A stretch of 64,000 nt of DNA from Ruminococcus flavefaciens (GTDB lineage Bacteria > Bacillota > Clostridia > Oscillospirales > Ruminococcaceae). The stretch covers positions 80,589-144,588 of the forward strand of contig JAMPAU010000004.1 in NCBI GenBank assembly GCA_023667045.1, in the 5' to 3' direction. The position numbers were made by a program, and so were the translations under genes. The notes beneath the pieces were generated by a model. It searched no databases, was not told where the DNA came from, and was given only the letters and a program-made list of their open reading frames with translations. Positions 9,090 through 16,688 of the stretch are shown piece by piece; the stretch's first letter is position 1, and every line of letters begins with the position of its first letter.

Positions 9090-10268
9090 ATGAAAGAAAT
9101 TGTACTTGTAAAATATGGTGAAATGGTTCTCAAGGGACTGAATAAAAAGTCTTTCGAGGATATGCTTACAAAAAACATAAAACGCCGTCTGAAAAGTTTA
9201 GGACATTTTCAGCTTACGTCGGCACAGTCAACAACATATATCACACCGCTTGACGACAATGCGGATTTGGAGGAAGTAGTTGACCGTGTGGGTAAGATTT
9301 TCGGTATATCTGCACTGTGCCGTGCTTGCATATGCGAAAAGGATTTCGGCGATATAACAGAAAAAAGCCTTGAATACCTCAATGAAGTTCTCAGCGGAGC
9401 TAAGACTTTCAAGGTAAATGCAAAGCGTTCAGACAAGGCATTTCATATGAAGTCGCCGGAAATATGTGCTGAACTCGGCGGTATACTGCTTGAAAAGTTC
9501 CCGAACCTTACTGTTGACGTAAAAAATCCGGAAGTTACAGTTACCGTTGAAATCCGTGATACAAACGCTTACGTCCATGCCGAAAATATAAAGGGAGCAG
9601 GCGGTCTGCCGGTGGGAAGCAGTGGAAAGGCAATGCTGTTATTGTCGGGTGGTATAGACAGTCCGGTTGCCGGATATATGATGGCAAAAAGAGGCGTACA
9701 CATTTCGGCTATACATTATGTAAGTCCGCCGTATACTTCCGACAGGGCATTGATGAAAGTAGAGCAGTTATGCGAAAAACTCACCGACTATTGCGGTGGT
9801 GTAGCATTTTTCTGTGTGCCTTTCACTGAGATACAGGAGGCTATAAAAGACAACTGCCCCGAAGAATATTTCACTATTATAATGCGTCGTCTTATGATGG
9901 AGATAGCACAGAGAATATGCGAAAAGGACAACTGCCTTGCCTTGATTACCGGCGAGAGCGTGGGACAGGTTGCAAGCCAGACCATGTCGGCTATAGCCTG
10001 TACTGACGCAGTGTGCAGAATACCTGTATTCCGTCCGCTTGTGGGTATGGATAAGACAGAGATTATCGAGATTGCACGAAAGATAGATACTTTTGAAACT
10101 TCCGTGCTTCCGTATGAGGATTGCTGTACTGTATTCACGCCACGCCACCCGAAAGTAAGACCTTTACTTTCTGATGTTGAAAAGGCTCAGAATAATTTTG
10201 ACTTTGAACCGCTTATACAGAAAGCCGTTGAAAATACTGAAATGAAGACCTTTACTTATTCAAAGTAA
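9090..10268 (+). CDS. thiI: tRNA 4-thiouridine synthase ThiI
   Basis: ThiI adenylates and thiolates U8 of tRNA. The 392 residues have an N-terminal ferredoxin-like/THUMP region (1-165), then the PP-loop SGGIDSP at 186-192 and the conserved VGMDKTEIIEIARKI. No rhodanese domain follows, as is normal for Firmicute forms that receive sulfur directly from a partner desulfurase, which is the gene upstream. The ATG at 9090 follows AAAGGA at nine bases; a TTG two codons earlier is possible but less likely. Confidence 0.95.
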   Translation: MKEIVLVKYGEMVLKGLNKKSFEDMLTKNIKRRLKSLGHFQLTSAQSTTYITPLDDNADLEEVVDRVGKIFGISALCRACICEKDFGDITEKSLEYLNEVLSGAKTFKVNAKRSDKAFHMKSPEICAELGGILLEKFPNLTVDVKNPEVTVTVEIRDTNAYVHAENIKGAGGLPVGSSGKAMLLLSGGIDSPVAGYMMAKRGVHISAIHYVSPPYTSDRALMKVEQLCEKLTDYCGGVAFFCVPFTEIQEAIKDNCPEEYFTIIMRRLMMEIAQRICEKDNCLALITGESVGQVASQTMSAIACTDAVCRIPVFRPLVGMDKTEIIEIARKIDTFETSVLPYEDCCTVFTPRHPKVRPLLSDVEKAQNNFDFEPLIQKAVENTEMKTFTYSK

Positions 10269-10418
10269 GGTGTCGGAAATGTGAATATATATCAGCGAAA
10301 TGTGTGAAATATGTGATAATAAATCCTGCTGTGAATAATGCTTTTGTTTAAGATATACAAAAAACGGGTATTAAAAAATTACTGAATGGTTATTGTAATG
10401 AATGTTATTTCCATAACC

Positions 10419-10448
10419 TTGACAAGCAGGCGTGATTTGCTGTAAAAT
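10419..10448 (+). promoter_or_regulatory. Sortase operon promoter
   Basis: A perfect TTGACA (10419-10424) and TAAAAT (10443-10448) are separated by 18 bp, about 52 bp before the first sortase gene. Nothing else is recognisable in the 231-bp gap after thiI. Confidence 0.7.
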
Positions 10449-10499
10449 ATATATTACAATAAGAATAAAATTTCTTGCCGGTAGAGGAGATTTAATCTG

Positions 10500-12263
10500 A
10501 TGAAAGATAATTTGAATGATGTTATTCCTGAAAGCACTCAGGATAAAAATGATAAACTTAATGAAATTCTTAATTCGGTAGACAGCAAATTACAGCCGGA
10601 AAGTAATGTTTCCAGCTGGGAAGATGAGCTTACTTCAGTTATCGAAAAGCGTTCTCATAAATCGGATATTGAAGAAATCCTCAGTGAGATTTCCTCAGAG
10701 CCGGAAAAAGAAATATCTGCTCCGGAAGTGGCAGACGAGGAATTTCAGCAGAATGACGTGCAGGAACTTGTCTCTCAGATTACTGTAGGAAAAAAAGTCA
10801 GCGAACTTAGTGAACAGAAAAAAATGCTTGCCGAAGAAAATGAAAAGCCGTCTGAAACTTTGGAAGAAGTTACAGAGAATACGAAAACAGCAGAAGAATC
10901 TGATAATACTGTTGATACTGTACAAGAAGTTACAGAAGAACCGGCAGTACAGGAAAATCCGGAAGTTCACAGCGAAACACCAACAACTGAAGATGTTTCC
11001 GGTCAGGAAAAGGCACAGACACTTGTATATAATGTACCACGCAGAAAAGCACCGGAGAGTGTTGTTCGTGCTACTGTTGCAAGTACTCCTGTGGCACAGG
11101 TAAGAAAACCTGTAAAGAAAATAGTAAGGGTTGACAAAGCTAAATCTTCTGAACCCCATAAGCCCGAACAGCCTGTTAAAAGAAACATTCCGGAGCAGGC
11201 ACGTGTCAATATGAGGAATGAAAAGAATATCCCGAAACAGAAAAAGAAAAAGTCTGTTAAGGAAAAATTTATTGATTTATTCCCTCAGAAACAAGACCCC
11301 GCTCTTGAAAAAGTCCGCAAGGTTGTTTTTATGTGTTCGATATGTGCTATAGTAGTGTGCGGTTATATGGTCGGGGATTATTATATTGACCTCGGAAAGA
11401 GTAAAAGCCTTCACGACGAAATCGAAAGTATATATGAACCTTATAATCCTCCGGTACAGGCACAAAATGTAGCAACTATTTACGAGCCGGACTATGAACG
11501 TACTTACACTATGCTTGACGGTGCAAAGAAACTTCTTGACATGAACCCCGATGTAGTAGGTTATATAACTATCCCTAATACTCCGGTGGCAAATCCTGTT
11601 ATGCAGTCGGGTGATAATTCAAAGTACCTTGACCAGAATATAAACGGCGACAGTTCAAGGGCAGGTGAGCTTTTCCTTGACTACAGAAATAACTTTGACA
11701 GGGTAGTTGACGGTAAACTAAGCGTTGCCAATTCCGACAATCTTGTTATTTATGGTCACAATATGAAAAACGACGAGATGTTTGGCAGTCTTAAATATTA
11801 TCAGCGTAACTATAATTACTATAATGATAATCCTGTTATCTATTTGAACTCCAACTATGAATGCTATACATATAAAATATTCTCATACTTTATCCTTGAC
11901 GCTCTCGACGAATCGGAAACAGCTTACGACTGCTGGAATAAGTTTGATTTCGACGACGAGGAAGATTTCTATAATTTCGTGAATGAGGCAAAAAAGAGAA
12001 GTCTCGGTCTTAATGATGTTGACGTGAAGTATGGCGACAAGCTTTTGACACTCTCAACCTGCAATACTATTTTAGGTGACAGGGGTCGTCTTATCGTTAT
12101 GGGAAGACTTCTCAGAGATGGTGAGGACGCAAGACAGGGTACAGAAAAAAATGTGCAGAATGCTAATGTAAAATGGCCCTCTATATATTATCAGCAGAAA
12201 CCAAATGAAAAATATAATCCAGATGCAGAATTTATTCCGTATGGTCCTAACGAGGAGGAATAA
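10500..12263 (+). CDS. Class B sortase with a very long cytoplasmic N-terminus
   Basis: Sortases join proteins to the cell wall by transpeptidation. The catalytic domain (about residues 340-540) shows His420 in YGHNM, Cys521 in LSTC and Arg530 in RGRLIVMGR, with the class B spacing. A single membrane anchor lies near 275-295. Before it come about 270 residues of acidic, Glu/Thr/Val-rich low complexity ending in a basic stretch (KQKKKKSVKEKF), all predicted cytoplasmic. Ordinary SrtB proteins are about 240 residues with almost no N-terminal extension. The next gene is a second class B sortase. AGAGGAGA precedes the ATG. Confidence 0.9.
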   Translation: MKDNLNDVIPESTQDKNDKLNEILNSVDSKLQPESNVSSWEDELTSVIEKRSHKSDIEEILSEISSEPEKEISAPEVADEEFQQNDVQELVSQITVGKKVSELSEQKKMLAEENEKPSETLEEVTENTKTAEESDNTVDTVQEVTEEPAVQENPEVHSETPTTEDVSGQEKAQTLVYNVPRRKAPESVVRATVASTPVAQVRKPVKKIVRVDKAKSSEPHKPEQPVKRNIPEQARVNMRNEKNIPKQKKKKSVKEKFIDLFPQKQDPALEKVRKVVFMCSICAIVVCGYMVGDYYIDLGKSKSLHDEIESIYEPYNPPVQAQNVATIYEPDYERTYTMLDGAKKLLDMNPDVVGYITIPNTPVANPVMQSGDNSKYLDQNINGDSSRAGELFLDYRNNFDRVVDGKLSVANSDNLVIYGHNMKNDEMFGSLKYYQRNYNYYNDNPVIYLNSNYECYTYKIFSYFILDALDESETAYDCWNKFDFDDEEDFYNFVNEAKKRSLGLNDVDVKYGDKLLTLSTCNTILGDRGRLIVMGRLLRDGEDARQGTEKNVQNANVKWPSIYYQQKPNEKYNPDAEFIPYGPNEEE

Positions 12264-12268
12264 TTAAT

Positions 12269-13252
12269 ATGAAAATTGCAAAGATTATTTCTATATTTTC
12301 GGCGTGCGTGGCGGTAGTGTCCATATCTGCCTCTGTACTCATGATGAGACAGAAAGACGACGATTTTTATATTCCTACTGCTGTCGCCAATGATAACGTT
12401 GATGAATACAGTTATGAACCGCAGACAGAAGTATACATACCGGAAGAAACTACTACTGAACAGTCCGAGCCGGAAACGGAAGCAGAAACTGAATATGATT
12501 CAATGGACTTTCCGGTTTATGATTATGTGCCGTCCAATTCCGGAATGACAGAACAGGCAAAACTTCTGATGAAACAAAATGACGATGTTGTGGGCTGGCT
12601 TAAAATAAACAATACTCAGATTGATTATCCGCTTCTTAAAGACCCTGGAGATATTACCCCAAATACTGGCTATGGCAGTGAGTTTGTTGAATATAATGAA
12701 TTTTATCTGCACCATAATATGAACAGGCAGTATCTCTTTGAGGGCAATATATACATGGACTGCCGTGATAATTTCGGCAGTGATGAAGACCAGCAGTCCG
12801 AAAATATAGTTATTTACGGTCACAATATGCTCAACGGCTCACAGTTTGGTAATCTCCGACTATATAAAGACACAAGCTATTACTGGACAAATCCATTTGT
12901 ATATCTCAGTTCAAATTACAAAGACTATGAGTATGTTATAGTTTCTTTCTGCATAACAAGCGGAAACGCAGACACGGATTTCAGATACTGGGATATGGAA
13001 GAACTCGACACAAAGGCAGATTTCGACTATTACGTGAACAGAATAAAGCGTGACCAGTTGCTTGATACCGGAGTTGACATAAAATACGGCGACAAACTAC
13101 TTACTCTTTCCACTTGCCATGCCGATGCGGACAATACAAGGTTTATTGTTCTTGCAAGAAGACTGAGGGACGGCGAGATTGCCGGTGATATGTCAACCAT
13201 ACAGAAAACCGCTCCGTTAGTACAGAACCGCAGAAAGACGGTTAAAAAATAA
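12269..13252 (+). CDS. Class B sortase
   Basis: This 327-residue sortase has an N-terminal membrane anchor (about 5-25), an acidic Thr/Glu-rich spacer (40-80) and a catalytic domain with His185 in YGHNM, Cys283 in LSTC and Arg291 in NTRFIVLARR. It is separated from the preceding sortase by five bases, with AGGAGGAA as ribosome binding site. Two adjacent class B enzymes suggest different substrates or sequential steps. No obvious sorting-signal substrate is encoded in the window. Confidence 0.92.
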   Translation: MKIAKIISIFSACVAVVSISASVLMMRQKDDDFYIPTAVANDNVDEYSYEPQTEVYIPEETTTEQSEPETEAETEYDSMDFPVYDYVPSNSGMTEQAKLLMKQNDDVVGWLKINNTQIDYPLLKDPGDITPNTGYGSEFVEYNEFYLHHNMNRQYLFEGNIYMDCRDNFGSDEDQQSENIVIYGHNMLNGSQFGNLRLYKDTSYYWTNPFVYLSSNYKDYEYVIVSFCITSGNADTDFRYWDMEELDTKADFDYYVNRIKRDQLLDTGVDIKYGDKLLTLSTCHADADNTRFIVLARRLRDGEIAGDMSTIQKTAPLVQNRRKTVKK

Positions 13253-13265
13253 CAAGGAGAAAATT

Positions 13266-14588
13266 ATGAAGACAAAGATATTTAAACGCATTCCTGCATT
13301 TATGTCCGCAGTGCTGATGTGTTCGGTGGCTGTATGCGGACAGTATGCTTATGCGGTCAGCGAAGATGTGCCGGATATGCCATACAATTACGGCGACCCG
13401 TACAATACGGAAGACACTACTGAACCAAATATACAGGAGGATATTCTTACTCCTGTCACAACTGAAGTCTCCGACGGTACTGTAGTTGATATTACTATAC
13501 CACAGGACGATGAAACGGCTGTCCCTCTTGATACAGCACCGGTACAGTCAAACAGCAGAAAAAAAGCCTCTGTAAAAGACTATGATTCAAGTCTTTCTGC
13601 TGTAAGCTATGAATTTTCATATCCGGAATACACGTATGAAGAAGATTTTTCCAACTATACTACCGGTCAGCAGTATGAGCAGGCTAAAAAAGATATGATA
13701 GTTTCTTTCCGCACTGCAAACCCTGTTACATCGGTAAAGCGTGACGAAGGTGAAGACCCTGCTCAGTTCGGACACGTAGGGGAAATTCCGGTTCCTCACG
13801 AACAGGACGTATCTTCAGATATGTCCGGAGAATTTACCTTTGTGACATACGGCTGGGGTCACGGCGTGGGAATGAGCCAGAACGGTGCGGACTTCTATGC
13901 GACATATGCCGGTTGGTCGTATCAGGATATTTTAGCACATTACTACCCGAATACCTACCTTATGAATACAGGTCTCACAGACTATGAAGAACTCACTATT
14001 AACGGTGAACCTGCCGGAGATACCGTTTCTGTTGTAGCACAGATTGTAAACAGGGAAATCGGCGGTTCTATGAACTATGAGGCTATAAAGGCACAGGCTG
14101 TTGCAGTATATACGTACCTAAAATATCATGACGACGACTCAGCAGACCTTCTCGGCAAGCCCGACCCTCCGCAAGTTGTCATTGACGCTTGCACGGACGT
14201 TCTCGGTGAAGCCCTCTACTACAACGGCAGTTACGCCCTCACTATGTTCTCTGCCTCAACAGGCGGTTGCACTGCAAACTGCGGTGAGGTATTCTATGCT
14301 GATATTCCCTATCTGATAAGCGTGCCGAGCGATTACGACGAACTTTATGACCCGCACTACGGCACGGTTACATATTATCCTGCATCTGAGGTTAAAAGGC
14401 TTATCGAGGCTGAATATAAGATAACACTTTCCGACGACCCTGGAAACTGGATTCAGCCGACATACTCCACACAGACAGGATACGTTACAGATGTAAATAT
14501 AGACAATCAGATTTCCATAAGAGGATATGAACTGAAATTACTGCTTGACCTGAAGTCTTCAAAGTTCAATCTTACATATACCTATTAA
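13266..14588 (+). CDS. Secreted SpoIID-like protein with permuted domain halves
   Basis: SpoIID is a lytic transglycosylase acting on denuded glycan strands. This 440-residue protein has a signal peptide (1-30), a disordered acidic region (31-110) and then SpoIID motifs in swapped order. The block that normally ends the domain (YGWGHGVGMSQNGA, 195-208, to HYYPNT) comes first. The block that normally begins it (NREIGGSMNYEAIKAQAV, 262-279) and the SASTGGCT...PYLISV segment follow. Glu264 aligns with the catalytic glutamate of SpoIID. It is 13 bases downstream of the second sortase, in an operon unlike sporulation clusters, so a vegetative wall role is likely. Confidence 0.8.
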   Translation: MKTKIFKRIPAFMSAVLMCSVAVCGQYAYAVSEDVPDMPYNYGDPYNTEDTTEPNIQEDILTPVTTEVSDGTVVDITIPQDDETAVPLDTAPVQSNSRKKASVKDYDSSLSAVSYEFSYPEYTYEEDFSNYTTGQQYEQAKKDMIVSFRTANPVTSVKRDEGEDPAQFGHVGEIPVPHEQDVSSDMSGEFTFVTYGWGHGVGMSQNGADFYATYAGWSYQDILAHYYPNTYLMNTGLTDYEELTINGEPAGDTVSVVAQIVNREIGGSMNYEAIKAQAVAVYTYLKYHDDDSADLLGKPDPPQVVIDACTDVLGEALYYNGSYALTMFSASTGGCTANCGEVFYADIPYLISVPSDYDELYDPHYGTVTYYPASEVKRLIEAEYKITLSDDPGNWIQPTYSTQTGYVTDVNIDNQISIRGYELKLLLDLKSSKFNLTYTY

Positions 14589-14593
14589 AATAT

Positions 14594-14656
14594 AATAAGT
14601 CTTTGGACGTACGGCGTTTTTCTGTCTGTGCGTTCAGGGGCTTATTCGCTTTTTAT
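14594..14656 (+). terminator. Probable terminator of the sortase-SpoIID operon
   Basis: AATAAG (14594-14599) to CTTATT (14641-14646) bounds a 19-bp stem containing several G-U pairs and a 15-base loop. A T-rich run (CGCTTTTTATT) begins four bases later. The T-tract is offset, so efficiency is uncertain. The rest of the 361-bp gap up to rsmH holds only the promoter at 14809. Confidence 0.6.
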
Positions 14657-14808
14657 TCTGTGCGTACAGTTAAAATTTTTATATGGGTAAAATAAATTAA
14701 TAAATATCGGGAACGTGTGTTCTGTAATTATGCGGTCTTGAATGTTTTTTGGAAATATTACCGGAAAACGCTGTGAAATTTAGGTTGACAATTGTGCATT
14801 ATTACATC

Positions 14809-14837
14809 TTGATAATTTGTCTGTTAGGTTGTATAAT
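14809..14837 (+). promoter_or_regulatory. Promoter of the division/cell-wall cluster
   Basis: TTGATA (14809-14814), 17 bp, TATAAT (14832-14837). A second -35-like TTGACA lies at 14785. Transcription would start near 14844, giving a leader of about 105 nt before rsmH. No mraZ gene or MraZ-type repeat array is visible. Confidence 0.75.
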
Positions 14838-14949
14838 TAATGTAGGTGAAAAAATTTTTTCGCCTTTAAGTCAGGAGCGTAAAGAGGCAGGACTTTTCAT
14901 ATCGTTTCCGGCATTCTGCTCTTATTATGAAAGTCAGGAGATTTGTTTT

Positions 14950-15888
14950 ATGAAATTCAGTCATGTTCCCGTTATGCTCGAAAAATGTATTGACGGTCTT
15001 AATATACGCCCCGACGGTATCTATGTTGACGGTACAGCAGGAGGTGCAGGGCATTCATCTGCTATAGCCTCACATCTCAGTGAAAACGGCAGGCTGATTT
15101 CTATTGACCGTGACCCCGACGCTGTAGCCGTTGCTACTGAAAGGCTTTCGTGTTACAGTATGGCACAGGTTGTAAGAAATAATTACTCAAATATAAGGGA
15201 AGTTCTCGGCAGTCTCGGCATTGAAAAGGTTGACGGCGTGCTTCTTGATTTGGGAGTGTCTTCATATCAGCTTGACGAGGAGAGCAGGGGATTTTCATAT
15301 CATGCCGACGCTCCTCTTGATATGCGTATGGAAAAAGAGGGTATCAGTGCATATGATATTGTCAATACATACTCACAGCAGGAACTCGCCAAAATTATCT
15401 TTGAGTATGGGGAAGAAAAATTCTCACGTCGTATTGCCGATAATATCGTAAAGGCAAGGGAAACTGCTCCTGTGGAAACTACTCTACAGCTTGCCGACAT
15501 AATAAGGCAGAGCGTTCCGCAGAAAGCAAGGCGTGACAAGAACCCATGCAAAAAGACTTTTCAGGCTATAAGAATCGCTGTAAACGGCGAACTCGAACAC
15601 TTCTCGAAAGGTCTCGACGAGGCTTTCTATAGTCTCAAATCTGGTGGCAGACTTGCTGTAATAACTTTTCATTCGCTTGAGGACAGGCTTGTAAAGCAAA
15701 GATTTGCAGGCTGGTGCAGGGGCTGTATATGTCCGCCGGATTTTCCTCAGTGCGTATGCGGTCACAAGCCGGAGGGCGTACTTGTTAACAGAAAACCCCT
15801 TGAGGCAGACCAGAATGAAGTGGAAGAAAACAAAAGAAGCAGAAGTGCAAGGCTTAGAATTATCGAAAGGAGTGCGGATAATGGCTGA
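14950..15888 (+). CDS. rsmH: 16S rRNA m4C1402 methyltransferase RsmH
   Basis: RsmH (MraW) methylates N4 of C1402 in the ribosomal P site. The 312-residue protein begins with FSHVPVMLEKCIDGL and has the SAM motif VDGTAGGAGHS, GVLLDLGVSSYQLD and the C-terminal FHSLEDRLVK...KP pattern. AGGAG at 14936-14940 supports the ATG at 14950, so an open frame extending up to 14749 is not coding. It opens the division cluster and overlaps the next gene by eight bases. Confidence 0.96.
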   Translation: MKFSHVPVMLEKCIDGLNIRPDGIYVDGTAGGAGHSSAIASHLSENGRLISIDRDPDAVAVATERLSCYSMAQVVRNNYSNIREVLGSLGIEKVDGVLLDLGVSSYQLDEESRGFSYHADAPLDMRMEKEGISAYDIVNTYSQQELAKIIFEYGEEKFSRRIADNIVKARETAPVETTLQLADIIRQSVPQKARRDKNPCKKTFQAIRIAVNGELEHFSKGLDEAFYSLKSGGRLAVITFHSLEDRLVKQRFAGWCRGCICPPDFPQCVCGHKPEGVLVNRKPLEADQNEVEENKRSRSARLRIIERSADNG

Positions 15889-16384
15889 AAGTAATGCGGT
15901 ATATTATTATGAAGAACCCGAAGATAATGATTTTCATGAGGAAGAACAGGCTGAAACTGAAACGGCAAGGGCAAAAAAGGCAAGAAAAAATATAAAGGTA
16001 AAGCACAATACCGAAACTAAAACCGGTTCTGTACTGACTATAATGCTTGTTTCGGTTATATCTGCCATTCTGCTCGGCTCGGTAGTCTATACACTGGACA
16101 GACGTAATACTGCATATAATGATGTCTCGGCTCTCAACAAACAGCTTAATCTTGCTAAGGCTGAAAACGTAAGACTTCAGTCTGAGCTTGAAAGCAAGAT
16201 GTCCGCCAAGAATGTTGAAGAATATGCAGAAAATGTACTGGGCATGAAGAAAATGGATTCTTCACAGATTAAATACATAAAAATTCAGACAGATGACGTG
16301 GTGAATATTCCGGAGCAGGAAAAAGGCTTTGTCGCTAAGGTAAAAGGCTTTTTTGATGACTGTGTGGAATATTTCAGAGGGTAG
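15881..16384 (+). CDS. ftsL: FtsL-like septum protein
   Basis: This is a 167-residue bitopic protein: an acidic cytoplasmic N-terminus (1-48), one membrane helix (about 50-72), an extracellular leucine-zipper coiled coil (LNKQLNLAKAENVRLQSEL) and a tail. Position between rsmH and the division PBP, and this topology, identify FtsL, which recruits and activates FtsW-PBP with FtsB/DivIC and FtsQ. Sequence conservation of FtsL is low, so the call rests on context and topology. AAAGGAG lies within the end of rsmH. Confidence 0.8.
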   Translation: MAESNAVYYYEEPEDNDFHEEEQAETETARAKKARKNIKVKHNTETKTGSVLTIMLVSVISAILLGSVVYTLDRRNTAYNDVSALNKQLNLAKAENVRLQSELESKMSAKNVEEYAENVLGMKKMDSSQIKYIKIQTDDVVNIPEQEKGFVAKVKGFFDDCVEYFRG

Positions 16385-16408
16385 TGCCAATATAAATATA
16401 ATAAAAGG

Positions 16409-16456
16409 ACTGCCTGTATAGCTCCGGCGAAATAAATATATGCCGGCAGTATTTTT
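16409..16456 (+). promoter_or_regulatory. Hairpin between ftsL and the PBP gene
   Basis: ACTGCC (16409-16414) pairs with GGCAGT (16445-16450), which is followed by ATTTTTG. An alternative CCGGC/GCCGG pairing uses overlapping bases. It could be a weak terminator or attenuator inside the cluster, reducing read-through to the PBP gene. Confidence 0.35.
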
Positions 16457-16479
16457 GTAGAACAAAGGAGATACAGCGA

Positions 16480-16683
16480 GTGATTCGGAATATCAGAGAT
16501 TATCTGTTCCGGAGCTTTCTGCAAAACTCCGGAACGGCGTTTCCACGCTTGAAAAGCGAAAAATCCTTCGTCGTATCAAAAGAAACGGACATCGCTATAA
16601 AAAAAGAAAAGATGTTCACGGGCGGGGCTTTTATTTACCCTGCCTTATTCTGTTTTATATCAGATTACAACAGAAAGGACTGA
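16480..16683 (+). CDS. Possible small protein between ftsL and the PBP gene
   Basis: A GTG at 16480 has AAAGGAG nine bases upstream and opens a 67-residue frame ending five bases before the PBP gene. The product is basic in the middle with a short hydrophobic stretch (GGAFIYPALFCFI). I recognise no family. The good ribosome binding site is the only positive sign; it may instead be a leader for translation into the PBP gene. Confidence 0.3.
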   Translation: MIRNIRDYLFRSFLQNSGTAFPRLKSEKSFVVSKETDIAIKKEKMFTGGAFIYPALFCFISDYNRKD

Positions 16684-16688
16684 CAGAT

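Noticed and set aside
14749-14949. N-terminal extension of RsmH or a separate small gene
   Set aside because: The frame crosses the promoter at 14809-14837, and AGGAG supports the ATG at 14950 with the conserved N-terminus.
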